Source: Comamonadaceae bacterium (GTDB lineage: Bacteria > Pseudomonadota > Gammaproteobacteria > Burkholderiales > Burkholderiaceae_C). Taken from it: 64,000 bases of DNA. A program made the position numbers and the translations under genes. The stretch is from contig CANGLW010000010.1 in assembly GCA_947454955.1 (NCBI GenBank), positions 20,264 through 84,263 of the forward strand, written 5' to 3'. Below the pieces are notes generated by a model that saw nothing but the letters and a program-made list of their open reading frames with translations, ran no database searches and was not told the origin of the DNA. This document shows, piece after piece, positions 30,237-38,433 of the stretch. Numbering within the stretch: position 1 is the first letter of the stretch; the number at the start of each line of letters is the position of its first letter.

Positions 30237-31160
30237 CTAAGCCTTGTTGCGCTTGGCAGAGGGTCTGAGTTTGTCGAGCAGCAGCCTGGCCGCCGCAGGC
30301 AGTTCACGCCCAGCGCTGTGCGCCACCAGCAATTGACGCCTCGCCCAGGCATCGCGCAGTGACACAGCTTTGAGGCCCAATGTTTTGATTTGGCTCACAC
30401 ACGCAGCGCGCGGTGCCACGCCGATGCCCAAGCCTGCGGCAATCATGTGGCACATGGCATCGAAGCTGCGCACTTGCACGCGCAGGTGCATGGGTTTGCC
30501 AGCCTTCTCGGCAGCGCGCGCGGTGAGTTCCAGCAAAGAGCTGCCGCGGTTCAAGCCCACAAAGTCGTGTTGCAAGCAGGTGGAAAAACTCACCTGTTGG
30601 CGTTTGGCCAAAGGGTGAGCCAAAGGGCATAGCACCACCAGTTCGTCCATTTGAAAGGGCTGCACCACCAGGCCGTCATGGGGCGTGCCTTCAGCAAACA
30701 CGCCCAGGTCGGCAATGCCGTCCATCAACGCACGCACCGTGTCGCCACTGAGTTGCTCTTCGACTTCCACCACCACATCGGGGTGGGCCGTCATGAACTC
30801 GCTCAAGATGCCTGGCAGAAATTCGGTGAGCGAGGACATGTTCGCCCACAGCCGCACATGGCCGCGGATGCCGCGTGAGTAGTCGCTGAGTTCGCTGTTG
30901 AACAGCTCAAAGCCCTGGAACAAACGCAAGGCGTGTTGCAAAGCCAAGTGGCCTGCGGGGGTGAGCACCACGCCTTTTTTGCTGCGCTCCATCAATTGCG
31001 AGCCGGTGGCCGCTTCAAATTCTGACAAACGCCGGCTGGCTGCTGACAATGCCAAATGGCAGGCTTGCGCGCCCTGGGTGATGCTGCCGCTTTGGGCCAC
31101 CGCGCAAAACAAGCGCAGCGTGACGAAGTCAAACCGGGCAGGGTTGAAGGTGGTGGTCAT
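30237..31160 (-). CDS. LysR-family regulator divergent from the CoA-transferase operon
   Basis: A 307-residue LysR protein: HTH FDFVTLRLFCAVAQSGSITQ, GAQACHLALSAASRRLSEFE (~residues 10-65), then an effector domain (GHVRLWANMSSLTEFLPGIL, GIADLGVFAEGTPHDGL). It is not CysB, whose N-terminus and 324-residue form differ, even though it adjoins the sulfate operon. ATG 31160 (MTTTFNPARFDF) was chosen over the TTG at 31205. It is divergent from the CoA-transferase gene across 109 bases with a LysR-type dyad, so that operon is the likely target. Confidence 0.87.
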   Translation of the reverse strand: MTTTFNPARFDFVTLRLFCAVAQSGSITQGAQACHLALSAASRRLSEFEAATGSQLMERSKKGVVLTPAGHLALQHALRLFQGFELFNSELSDYSRGIRGHVRLWANMSSLTEFLPGILSEFMTAHPDVVVEVEEQLSGDTVRALMDGIADLGVFAEGTPHDGLVVQPFQMDELVVLCPLAHPLAKRQQVSFSTCLQHDFVGLNRGSSLLELTARAAEKAGKPMHLRVQVRSFDAMCHMIAAGLGIGVAPRAACVSQIKTLGLKAVSLRDAWARRQLLVAHSAGRELPAAARLLLDKLRPSAKRNKA

Positions 31161-31176
31161 GCTTGATTTTATATCT

Positions 31177-31191
31177 TTCGTGTTTTGCGAA
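31177..31191. promoter_or_regulatory. LysR-type dyad between the LysR gene and the CoA-transferase gene
   Basis: TTCG-N7-CGAA with an internal T-N11-A box, flanked by further inverted bases (ATATCT at 31171 and AGATAT ending 31201). It starts 17 bases before the LysR start and lies 79 bases before the CoA-transferase ATG. Confidence 0.5.
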
Positions 31192-31269
31192 GAATAGATA
31201 TTCAAAAAAGAATTCCGAGAAGGATGATTTCTTTTTATAGTTCATGCTTTTCAAACCCAACACACACGC

Positions 31270-32457
31270 ATGAGCGCTTTACAAGGATTGAAAGTGGTGG
31301 AGCTGGGCCAGCTGATTGCTGGGCCGTTTGCCGCGAAAACATTGGCCGACTTCGGGGCTGATGTCATCAAAATTGAAACCCCGCAAACCGGTGACCCGTT
31401 GCGCAAATGGCGTTTACTCAAAGACGGCACCTCGGTCTGGTGGCAGGTGCAGTCGCGCAACAAGCGCTCGTTGGCTTTGGACCTGAAAGACCCGCAGGCG
31501 CAAAACATCGTGCGCGAGCTCGTCAAAGACGCCGATGTGCTGATTGAAAACTTCAGGCCAGGCGCCATGGAAGGCTGGGGCTTGGGGCCGGATCAGTTGT
31601 TGGCCATCAACCCACGCTTGGTGATGCTGCGCATCAGCGGCTACGGGCAAACCGGCCCTTACCGTGACAAGCCTGGCTTTGGCGTGGTGGCCGAGGCCAT
31701 GAGTGGTCTGCGCCACCTCACCGCAGAACCTGGCCGTGTGCCGGTGCGTGTAGGGGTGAGCATTGGCGACACCTTGGCTTCATTGCACGGCGTCATTGGC
31801 ATTCTGATGGCCTTGCAAGAGCGCCAGCGCAGTGGCCAGGGACAGGTGATTGATGTGGCTTTGTACGAGGCGGTGTTCAACTGCATGGAGAGCTTGCTGC
31901 CTGAGTACAGTGCCTTCGGTGCGGTGCGCGAAGCGGCTGGCAGCGCCTTGCCTGGCATTGCACCCAGCAACGCCTACCGCTGTAAAGACGAAGGCTATGT
32001 GTTGATTGCGGGAAACGGCGACAGCATTTTCAAACGCCTCATGCAGACCATGGGCCGCAACGATCTGGGCAATGACCCCGCACTGACCGATAACGCTGGG
32101 CGTGTGCAACGCGTGGCTGAAATTGACGCAGCCATTGGTGTGTGGACCGCGCAGCTCACGGTAGAAGAAGTGTTGCAGGCTTTGGATGGCGCCTCCGTGC
32201 CAGCTGGTCGCATCTACACCGTGGCTGACATTGCCGCTGACCCGCACTACCAGGCGCGCGGCATGATCCAGCAGATCACCATGGACGATGGCACGCAACT
32301 CGCGGTGCCGGGCATCATCCCCAAGCTCTCGCGCACCCCGGGTTCGCACCGACGCAACGCGCCAGAGATTGGGCAAGACACCGATGCGGTGTTGCAAGAC
32401 ATCGGCCTGACCGCAGCACAAATTCAGGCCCTCAAAGACAAAGGGATCGTGGCATGA
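31270..32457 (+). CDS. CaiB/BaiF (class III) CoA-transferase
   Basis: A 395-residue family III CoA-transferase that moves CoA between carboxylic acids. LKVVELGQLIAGPFAAKTLA and DFGADVIKIETPQTGDPLR are the N-terminal signatures. The catalytic Asp is expected in LVKDADVLIENFRPGAMEGW / NPRLVMLRISGYGQTGPYRD, and GQGQVIDVALYEAVFNCMES follows. It overlaps the lyase gene by 4 bases (ATGA), so the pair probably activates a C5-C6 acid and then cleaves it. The substrate is not resolved; a hydroxymethylglutarate- or itaconate-like acid is one inference. Confidence 0.9.
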   Translation: MSALQGLKVVELGQLIAGPFAAKTLADFGADVIKIETPQTGDPLRKWRLLKDGTSVWWQVQSRNKRSLALDLKDPQAQNIVRELVKDADVLIENFRPGAMEGWGLGPDQLLAINPRLVMLRISGYGQTGPYRDKPGFGVVAEAMSGLRHLTAEPGRVPVRVGVSIGDTLASLHGVIGILMALQERQRSGQGQVIDVALYEAVFNCMESLLPEYSAFGAVREAAGSALPGIAPSNAYRCKDEGYVLIAGNGDSIFKRLMQTMGRNDLGNDPALTDNAGRVQRVAEIDAAIGVWTAQLTVEEVLQALDGASVPAGRIYTVADIAADPHYQARGMIQQITMDDGTQLAVPGIIPKLSRTPGSHRRNAPEIGQDTDAVLQDIGLTAAQIQALKDKGIVA

Positions 32458-33389
32458 AGCGCATTTATTTCAACGAAGTCGTCACACGCGATGGGTTTCA
32501 AATTGAGCCCGAGTTCATCCCCACGGATGACAAGATTGCGCTGATCGATGCGCTGAGCCAGTGCGGCTACGCCAAGATCGAGGCGACCTCGTTCACCTCG
32601 CCCAAAGCCATCCCTATGTTGCGCGATGCAGAAGAGGTGATGGGTCGCATCCAACGCGTACCTGGCGTTGAATACACCGTGCTGGTGCCCAACTTGCGCG
32701 GTGCCGAGCGTGCCTTGGAGTCGCGTGCCGACGAGCTCAACTTGGTGATGTCAACGTCAGAGACACATAACCTCGCCAACTTGCGCATGGGCCGCGAGAA
32801 AAGCTTTGAGGCCTTGGCAGCGGTGGTCAAGCATGTCGATGGCCGCACGCCCATCAATGTGTCTTTGTCCACCTGTTTCGGTTGCCCGATGGAGGGTGAT
32901 GTGCCTGCCGCTGAAGTACTGCGCTTTGCACATCGCTTTGCAGATCTAGGCGTGCGAGGCCTGACCATTTGTGATACCACTGGCATGGCCCACCCTGCGC
33001 AGGTGCAAGCCTTGGTGGAGTTGCTTCAACAAGCCTTGCCACAGACCGAACTGACCTTGCACTTCCACAACACGCGTGGCATGGGCTTGGCCAATGTGTT
33101 GGCCGCAGTGCAAGGCGGCATCATCCGTTTTGATGGTTCTTTGGGAGGCTTGGGTGGTTGCCCTTATGCGCCAGGGGCGAGTGGCAACATCTGCAGCGAA
33201 GATGCGATCCACATGCTGAGTGCCATGGGCTATGACACGGGCATTAACCTGGATCGCTTGCTGCAAGTGGCGCGCGCTTTGCCTGAGGTGGTGGGGCATG
33301 CCGTGCCGGGCCAGTTGGCCAAGGCTGGTCGCATCACCGATCTACATCCCGCACCCGCCTACGTGGCTGAACTCAGGAGCGCCGCATGA
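32454..33389 (+). CDS. Hydroxymethylglutaryl-CoA lyase family enzyme
   Basis: A 311-residue HMGL-like TIM-barrel lyase. Near the N-terminus VVTRDGFQIEPEFIPTDDKI matches the family RDG(L)Q motif with Phe in place of Leu. EATSFTSPKAIPMLRD, the metal His pair in LHFHNTRGMGLANVLAAV, and the HMGL signature GLGGCPYAPGASGNICSED carrying the catalytic Cys (~residue 236) are present. It cleaves HMG-CoA or a related 3-hydroxyacyl-CoA to acetyl-CoA or pyruvate plus a keto product. Overlaps both neighbours by 4 bases, so the three genes are one operon. Confidence 0.9.
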   Translation: MKRIYFNEVVTRDGFQIEPEFIPTDDKIALIDALSQCGYAKIEATSFTSPKAIPMLRDAEEVMGRIQRVPGVEYTVLVPNLRGAERALESRADELNLVMSTSETHNLANLRMGREKSFEALAAVVKHVDGRTPINVSLSTCFGCPMEGDVPAAEVLRFAHRFADLGVRGLTICDTTGMAHPAQVQALVELLQQALPQTELTLHFHNTRGMGLANVLAAVQGGIIRFDGSLGGLGGCPYAPGASGNICSEDAIHMLSAMGYDTGINLDRLLQVARALPEVVGHAVPGQLAKAGRITDLHPAPAYVAELRSAA

Positions 33390-33781
33390 TTGACCACCTG
33401 GATCACCTGGTGCTGACCACCTTTCATGAAGAGGCCTGTGTGGACTTTTACACCCGTGTCTTGGGCATGAGCTTGGAGAGCTTTGTGGGTGGGACACCAC
33501 CGGTCACGCGCAAGGCCTTCAAGTTTGGTCAACAAAAAATCAATTTGCATGTGCGTGGCAAAGAGTTTGAACCCAAAGCGCACACGCCTGTGCCGGGTGC
33601 TTTGGATCTTTGTTTCATCGCATCCATGCCACTCGATGAGGTGATCGAGCGATTGAAGCTGCACAACTGGCCCATCGTGGAAGGCCCGGTCATGCGCACT
33701 GGGGCCACACAAAAAATCAGGTCGGTGTATGTGCGTGACCCGGACTTGAACTTGATTGAAATTTCAGAACTGGCAGGCTAA
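33386..33781 (+). CDS. VOC-family (glyoxalase/bleomycin-resistance fold) protein
   Basis: A 131-residue single-domain VOC protein. IDHLDHLVLTTFHEEACVDF gives the first metal His, INLHVRGKEF a second, and SVYVRDPDLNLIEIS the C-terminal metal Glu. Such small proteins include epimerases and dioxygenases; none can be assigned. ATG overlaps the lyase stop, making it the third gene of the CoA-transferase operon; an epimerase or accessory step in that pathway is plausible inference. Confidence 0.85.
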   Translation: MIDHLDHLVLTTFHEEACVDFYTRVLGMSLESFVGGTPPVTRKAFKFGQQKINLHVRGKEFEPKAHTPVPGALDLCFIASMPLDEVIERLKLHNWPIVEGPVMRTGATQKIRSVYVRDPDLNLIEISELAG

Positions 33782-33826
33782 CCAGCCACTAGGGTTTGCC
33801 CCAGTTTGATGCATGCGGCTGAAAAG

Positions 33827-33849
33827 TTGTCCACAATTTATGTGGATAA
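33827..33849. promoter_or_regulatory. Inverted pair of DnaA-box-like 9-mers
   Basis: TTGTCCACA (one mismatch) and TGTGGATAA (exact reverse complement of TTATCCACA) separated by ATTTA. They lie in the 222-base gap between the VOC gene and aroE (33782-34003), a convergent region with no gene. A DnaA-titration site or a chance dyad are both possible. Confidence 0.4.
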
Positions 33850-33983
33850 AAAGCACCCGCTGTCGAAGAAAAGCCTATGAAATACGGGCTTGTTCGGACT
33901 GATTAAAAATTAAGCAGTCATGCCCCTGCATGGTTCATGCCACGTGGTGCATTCATTCCCGCTAAGCCGCTGGGCAGGGTCAT

Positions 33984-34000
33984 AGGATCGGGAAGATCCT
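33984..34000 (-). terminator. Short hairpin just after the aroE stop
   Basis: Perfect 6-bp stem AGGATC / GATCCT with loop GGGAA, 3 bases past the aroE stop in its transcription direction. No T-run follows, so termination activity is uncertain. Confidence 0.3.
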
Positions 34001-34003
34001 GAT

Positions 34004-34843
34004 TCAAAAGGTCCTTGCAATGGCCAAGTGCAAAGCCGGCGAGAGCTCAGGCTTTACCCCGAACCAGGCCTCAAAAGCCGGGCGTGCTTGGTTGAGCAAC
34101 ATGCCCAAGCCATTCACTGTGGGGTTGCCACGTTGACGTGCCGCGGCCAGTAACGGAGTTTCCAAAGGAATGTAGATCGCGTCTGACACCAGGGCCGACA
34201 CCGGCAGGTCATCCAAGACGACATCGAGCTCAGGTTCTCCGTGCATGCCTTGGTTGGTGGTGTTGACCAGCAAGGCTGCACCGGCCATGGCTGCATTGCG
34301 GTCACGCCAATCGAGCACCTTCACACGTTCGCCAAACAAGTCGGCCAGAGCCTGTGCTTTTACCCGTGTGCGGTTGATCAAGCGAACCTCAGGCGCACCT
34401 TCATCCAAGAGGCTGAGCACCACCGCACGTGCCGCACCACCTGCACCCAGCACCAGGGCAGGGCCGGCATCGGCACGCCAATCAGGTTTGGCGTCTTTGA
34501 GGCTTTGCAGATAACCATAGCCATCGTTGTTAAAGCCATGCAAAGCGCCATCGGGTTGAACCACGATGGTGTTGATGGCTCCCATGCGTTGTGCGGTGGG
34601 ATGCACCATGTCCACCAGCTTCATGGCACTGACCTTGTGGGGGATGGTGAGATTGCAACCTGCAAAACCCAAAGCGGGCAGACCGCGTATCGCGTCCTCC
34701 AACTTCTCGGGCTTCACGGGCAGCAGCACATAAGCACCGTTCAAGCCGTATTGCTTGATCCAGTGGTTGTGAATCACCGGCGAGCGGGAATGGGCCACAG
34801 GCCAACCCATCACACCCGCCAAAACAAATTTTTGATCAGACAC
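34004..34843 (-). CDS. aroE: Shikimate dehydrogenase family (AroE-like)
   Basis: A 279-residue shikimate/quinate dehydrogenase-fold protein. Substrate motifs: GWPVAHSRSPVIHNHWIKQY and CNLTIPHK with the catalytic Lys (~residue 70). The NADP domain has LVLGAGGAARAVVLSLLDEG and LINRTRVKA. The usual GxNTDG reads GFNNDGYG here, and TTNQGMHGEPEL, NGLGMLLNQA match the family. It starts with GTG preceded by TAGGAATTGGC. It could be a secondary, quinate- or aminoshikimate-type paralogue rather than the biosynthetic enzyme, as it is not in an aro cluster. Confidence 0.85.
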   Translation of the reverse strand: MSDQKFVLAGVMGWPVAHSRSPVIHNHWIKQYGLNGAYVLLPVKPEKLEDAIRGLPALGFAGCNLTIPHKVSAMKLVDMVHPTAQRMGAINTIVVQPDGALHGFNNDGYGYLQSLKDAKPDWRADAGPALVLGAGGAARAVVLSLLDEGAPEVRLINRTRVKAQALADLFGERVKVLDWRDRNAAMAGAALLVNTTNQGMHGEPELDVVLDDLPVSALVSDAIYIPLETPLLAAARQRGNPTVNGLGMLLNQARPAFEAWFGVKPELSPALHLAIARTF

Positions 34844-34977
34844 GCCAATTCCTAAGACAAGCAGGTCGGGTAAGTGCTGATGGCTCTTGCCCGAATAGCC
34901 CTGAAGATTTGCACCACAGTTTAATCTTGAACCAGGTTGGCCTTGAACGCAGGTGAACCCCTTAGTTTGGAGTTGGT

Positions 34978-35790
34978 ATGCAAAAACGTAACCCTTGGTG
35001 TTGGCTGGTCCTGTCCGCTTTGTTGACGTCGTTCACGGTGGCTGCTCAGACCACAGAGGTCTTATGGCTGGGGCAGTCTGCTTTCAAGATCACCACACCC
35101 GGTGGCAAAACCATCATCACCGACCCTTGGCTAAAGGCCAATCCCCTGACACCGCCAGAATACAAAACACTGGAGAACCTGGGGCGTGTGGATGTGTTGT
35201 TGGTCAGCCATGGCCACCTAGACCACTTTGCAGATGCACCAGCGATTGCCTTGATGAACAAGGTGAAGATGTATGCGCCTGGTGATTTGAATCAGACGGC
35301 TGCTTTGTTGGGCATTTTGCCGCCTGAGTTACTGCCCCGGTTCAACAAATCTGGTTCGGTCGAGCCAGCTGCTGGCATCAAGGTGACCGCGGTGCACGCA
35401 GAGCATTCATCGGTCCTGGTTTGGAAGAGCCCGCACAGCGGCAAAGATGAAACTCATGTAGGCGGAGAGCCATTAGGCTTCATCATTGAACTCGAAAACG
35501 GCTTGAAGATTTACCACATGGGTGACACTGGTTTGTTCGGTGACATGAAGCTCATTGCCGATTTCTATAAGCCTGATGTCATCCTCATTCCCATAGGTGG
35601 CAACTTCACCATGGGGCCACTTGAAGCGGCTTATGCCATCAAAAGCTGGTTTCAACCTAAAGCGGTCATTCCCATGCATTACGGTGCTAACCCTTTGGCC
35701 AAAGGCACCGTCGCTGAGTTTCTTGAGGCCATGAGAGGCAGCGGCATCAAGGTCATGCCGCTCAAGCCCGGAGAAGCTGCCAAGTTTTGA
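34978..35790 (+). CDS. Exported metal-dependent hydrolase, UPF0173/UlaG-like metallo-beta-lactamase fold
   Basis: A 270-residue protein with a signal peptide (WCWLVLSALLTSFTVAAQ) and a metallo-beta-lactamase core: LWLGQSAFKITTPGGKTIIT, DPW, the metal motif SHGHLDHFAD (~residue 78), AVHAEHSS, YHMGDTGLFGDMKLI and VIPMHYGANPL. UPF0173 members are typically ~230 residues and cytoplasmic; the added signal peptide indicates a periplasmic form. GGAG lies 5 bases before the ATG. Substrate unknown. Confidence 0.87.
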   Translation: MQKRNPWCWLVLSALLTSFTVAAQTTEVLWLGQSAFKITTPGGKTIITDPWLKANPLTPPEYKTLENLGRVDVLLVSHGHLDHFADAPAIALMNKVKMYAPGDLNQTAALLGILPPELLPRFNKSGSVEPAAGIKVTAVHAEHSSVLVWKSPHSGKDETHVGGEPLGFIIELENGLKIYHMGDTGLFGDMKLIADFYKPDVILIPIGGNFTMGPLEAAYAIKSWFQPKAVIPMHYGANPLAKGTVAEFLEAMRGSGIKVMPLKPGEAAKF

Positions 35791-35796
35791 GTAAGC

Positions 35797-36300
35797 TTAA
35801 ACCCCGCCGTGCGGGTGCGTGGGATCGACCCACAACACATGCTCGGGTTTTTCCACGGGCTCAATGTCCAGGTTCACGGCCACGGCTTGGCCGTCGCTGC
35901 GGCACAGCACGCACTCCAGCACCTCGGTGGGGCTGGCGTTGATTTCTTGGTGGGGCACATAAGGCGGCACGTAAATGAAGTCGCCTGGTCCGGCTTCAGC
36001 GGTGAACTCAAGCTTGTCGCCCCAACGCATGCGTGCGCGGCCTTTGACCACGTAAATCACACTCTCCAGCGGGCCGTGGTGGTGCGCGCCAGTTTTGGCA
36101 TCAGGGTGAATATGCACCGTGCCTGCCCACAACTTTTGTGCGCCCACCCGTGCAAAGTTGATGGCCGCCTTGCGGTCCATGCCCGGTGTGGACGGCACAT
36201 TGCCGTCTAACTGGTCGCCAGGCACCACACGCACGCCGTCGTGCTTCCAGTCGGTGCTGTGGGTCGGGTGGTCGTCGTGGCTGTGGTGGTGTCCGGTCAT
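35797..36300 (-). CDS. Cupin-domain protein with a His-rich N-terminus
   Basis: A 167-residue protein. Residues 1-18 are His/Asp-rich (TGHHHSHDDHPTHSTDW), a probable metal-binding tail. The cupin core has HIHPDAKTGAHHHGPLESVI (metal HxnH and Glu), VKGRARMRWGD, AGPGDFIYVPPYVPHQEIN, giving both conserved cupin motifs. Converges on the hydrolase gene 6 bases away. Function unknown; metal-binding dioxygenase or sugar-isomerase folds are possible. Confidence 0.82.
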   Translation of the reverse strand: MTGHHHSHDDHPTHSTDWKHDGVRVVPGDQLDGNVPSTPGMDRKAAINFARVGAQKLWAGTVHIHPDAKTGAHHHGPLESVIYVVKGRARMRWGDKLEFTAEAGPGDFIYVPPYVPHQEINASPTEVLECVLCRSDGQAVAVNLDIEPVEKPEHVLWVDPTHPHGGV

Positions 36301-36449
36301 GGGGTGGCTTTCTGAATCAAGCGCACATTTTAGGTGGCCTCGGAATTGGCATCTCGGGTGGCATCCCCAGTGGCTTGAGGCCCCTTTGAAGCTGATGGGT
36401 TAGAGTCTGGCTTGAGGGGTCATGAAAATCCCTCATCACCAGAAATCGT

Positions 36450-37376
36450 ATGGCCAACAAGTTTCCATCGCTGAGTGTGCTGCGCGCCTTCGAGGCCACA
36501 GCGCGGCATCTGAGCTTCACACGCGCAGCGGTGGAATTGCACCTGACGCAAACAGCCATCAGCCACCGCATCAAGGAGCTTGAGAACCTGTTGGGTATTC
36601 AGCTGTTCAACCGCCTCAAAACATCGATCACCTTGACCGAGCGTGGGCGCGCCTACTTGGAGGGCATCCGCCCGGCCTTGTCACAAATTGCGGTGGCCAC
36701 CAACAACAGCTCGCAACACCACGAAAACAAACTCACCATCACTTGTCAGATTGCTTTTGCCATCAAGTGTTTGATGCCTGCCCTGGCAGATTTTCATCGA
36801 CGACACCCCGAGATTGAACTGCGCATCAACCCCACGTTTGTCTCGTACGACAGCCATCCCCAAGACTTTGACATCGCCATTTGGCATGGCATGAATGATT
36901 GGCCTAAGTGGGACGCGCAGCAAATTTTGAGTGAAGAGAGTTTCCCGGTGTGCTCGCCTCAACTGCTGGCTCAAGGTCCACCCTTGCGCTCACCAGCAGA
37001 TTTGGTCAAACACACGATTGTGCGAACCGTCTCCCCGCTGATTGCAGATGAATGGTCAGCTTGGCTTCAACTCGCAAACGCAGCAGACGTCATCTTCAAG
37101 CGGGAGATGTCTTGCAGCAGTCTGTTTTTGTCGACCGCTGCTGCGCTTCACGGCCTGGGTGTGGGCATGGGGCGCACGTCCTTGTCGCGCGATGATCTGG
37201 CTGCAGGCAGGTTGGTCGAGCCCTTCCGTATTCGGCTGCCTTCAGAGTCGTCTTACTACGTGTTGAACCAGGCTGAAAAATCTGAGCTGCCCAAGGTCAA
37301 ATTGTTCAAGGCTTGGGTGCTGGATTATTTCAACGGCCCAGGCGCGGCGTCTCTGACCCAAGACGCTTCACTTTAA
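36450..37376 (+). CDS. LysR-family regulator (GcvA-like)
   Basis: A 308-residue LysR protein of the GcvA subgroup: FPSLSVLRAFEATARHLSFT, RAAVELHLTQTAISHRIKEL (HTH, residues ~4-62), and an effector domain (FAIKCLMPALADFHRRHPEI, SCSSLFLSTAAALHGLGVGM). It is divergent from the cupin gene across 149 bases and converges on the molybdenum-hydroxylase operon, overlapping the CoxG-like gene by 9 bases at the 3' ends. Either could be its target. Confidence 0.88.
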   Translation: MANKFPSLSVLRAFEATARHLSFTRAAVELHLTQTAISHRIKELENLLGIQLFNRLKTSITLTERGRAYLEGIRPALSQIAVATNNSSQHHENKLTITCQIAFAIKCLMPALADFHRRHPEIELRINPTFVSYDSHPQDFDIAIWHGMNDWPKWDAQQILSEESFPVCSPQLLAQGPPLRSPADLVKHTIVRTVSPLIADEWSAWLQLANAADVIFKREMSCSSLFLSTAAALHGLGVGMGRTSLSRDDLAAGRLVEPFRIRLPSESSYYVLNQAEKSELPKVKLFKAWVLDYFNGPGAASLTQDASL

Positions 37377-37940
37377 AAACCAGCTCGCGCCCGCGACAAG
37401 CAGCGCTGCGGCCAGCGCCCACATCAAAGGTTGATGGCGCACGCTGGCGCTTTGGATTTGCTCATCACCTGTTGCTGCAACAGGTGCCATCACTTCAGCA
37501 GGTGGGGACACCACCTGAATGAATTTGTTGAAAAATTCTTCGGCCATTTTTGCGGCCACACCATCAATCAAACGGCTGCCCACTTGCGCCAATCGTCCGC
37601 TCACATGGGCTTTGACTTGGTAGCTCAAGACGGTGCCAGTATCTTGTGAGGTCAGCGTGACCGCCGCGTTGCCTTTGCCCATGCCCGCTGCGCCACCCGA
37701 ACCGGAAAAATTCAAGGTGTAGCCATGCGGTGGGTTCAGGTCAGACAAGTTCAGCTGGCCCGTGAAACGCGCTTTGATCGGGCCAACCGAAGCGGTGAGG
37801 ATCACTTCGTAAGACAGTTCGTCGGTGCGCGTGAATGACTCACAACCCGGCAGGCATTGCTTCAGGATGTCGGGGTCATTCAAAGCTTGCCAAACAGTTG
37901 CGCACGGCAAAGCCAGTGTCTTCTCACCCACCAAGTCCAT
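37368..37940 (-). CDS. CoxG-like SRPBCC protein with a C-terminal membrane anchor
   Basis: A 190-residue protein: residues ~1-145 form the SRPBCC/CoxG fold (LVGEKTLALPCATVWQALND, ILKQCLPGCESFT, RLAQVGSRLIDGVAAKMAEE), followed by a linker and a C-terminal hydrophobic helix (MWALAAALLVAGASWFL). CoxG proteins recruit or mature CO-dehydrogenase-type molybdenum hydroxylases at the membrane. ATG 37940 (MDLVGEK) was chosen; the frame is open upstream but overlaps coxS. Last gene of the operon. Confidence 0.88.
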   Translation of the reverse strand: MDLVGEKTLALPCATVWQALNDPDILKQCLPGCESFTRTDELSYEVILTASVGPIKARFTGQLNLSDLNPPHGYTLNFSGSGGAAGMGKGNAAVTLTSQDTGTVLSYQVKAHVSGRLAQVGSRLIDGVAAKMAEEFFNKFIQVVSPPAEVMAPVAATGDEQIQSASVRHQPLMWALAAALLVAGASWFLK

Positions 37941-37942
37941 GG

Positions 37943-38428
37943 TTAAGCCTTGCCCTGACGTTGACGCGCCACCGATTGCACCGCGCGAATGATTTCTGGG
38001 TAAGTGCCGCAGCGGCACAGGTTGCCACTGAGGTGGTTGCGGATGTCTTCTTCGCTGGGGTTGGGGTTGCGCGACAAAAGGTCGCGGCTCATCAAGATGA
38101 AGCCAGGTGTGCAAAAGCCGCACTGCAAAGCACCGAATTCGATGAAGGCTTGCTGAACATCATCGAGTTGACCGCCAGCATCAAGCCCTTGTTCGATGGT
38201 GGAGACCTCGCAGCCATCTGCGGTCAGAGCCAAAGACAAGCAGCTCGACACAGGCTGGCCATTGACCAGCACGGTGCAGGTGCCACACAAGCCTTGGCTG
38301 CAACTCTCACGTGCGCCGTTCAAGTTGAATTGTTCTCGCAGCGTTTCAAGCAAGGTGTGGTGCGGCTGAATACGCGCGCTCACACCTTCGCCATTGAGCT
38401 GAAATTGGATGGGGTGGGTTGTCGTCAT
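37943..38428 (-). CDS. Molybdenum hydroxylase small [2Fe-2S] subunit (CoxS-like)
   Basis: A 161-residue two-cluster iron-sulfur subunit. The plant-ferredoxin cluster is bound by ESCSQGLCGTCTVLVNGQ and a following SSC; the second, helical-domain cluster by QCGFCTPGFI and NLCRCGTYPEI. It relays electrons from the molybdenum site to the FAD subunit. ATG 38428 (MTTTHPIQF) is preferred; a GTG at 38437 overlaps the coxL stop. Confidence 0.93.
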   Translation of the reverse strand: MTTTHPIQFQLNGEGVSARIQPHHTLLETLREQFNLNGARESCSQGLCGTCTVLVNGQPVSSCLSLALTADGCEVSTIEQGLDAGGQLDDVQQAFIEFGALQCGFCTPGFILMSRDLLSRNPNPSEEDIRNHLSGNLCRCGTYPEIIRAVQSVARQRQGKA

Positions 38429-38433
38429 GATGT

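Noticed and set aside
30237..31160. LysR gene as CysB, the regulator of the sulfate operon
   Set aside because: The N-terminus and effector domain do not resemble CysB, and the LysR-type dyad lies on the side of the CoA-transferase operon.
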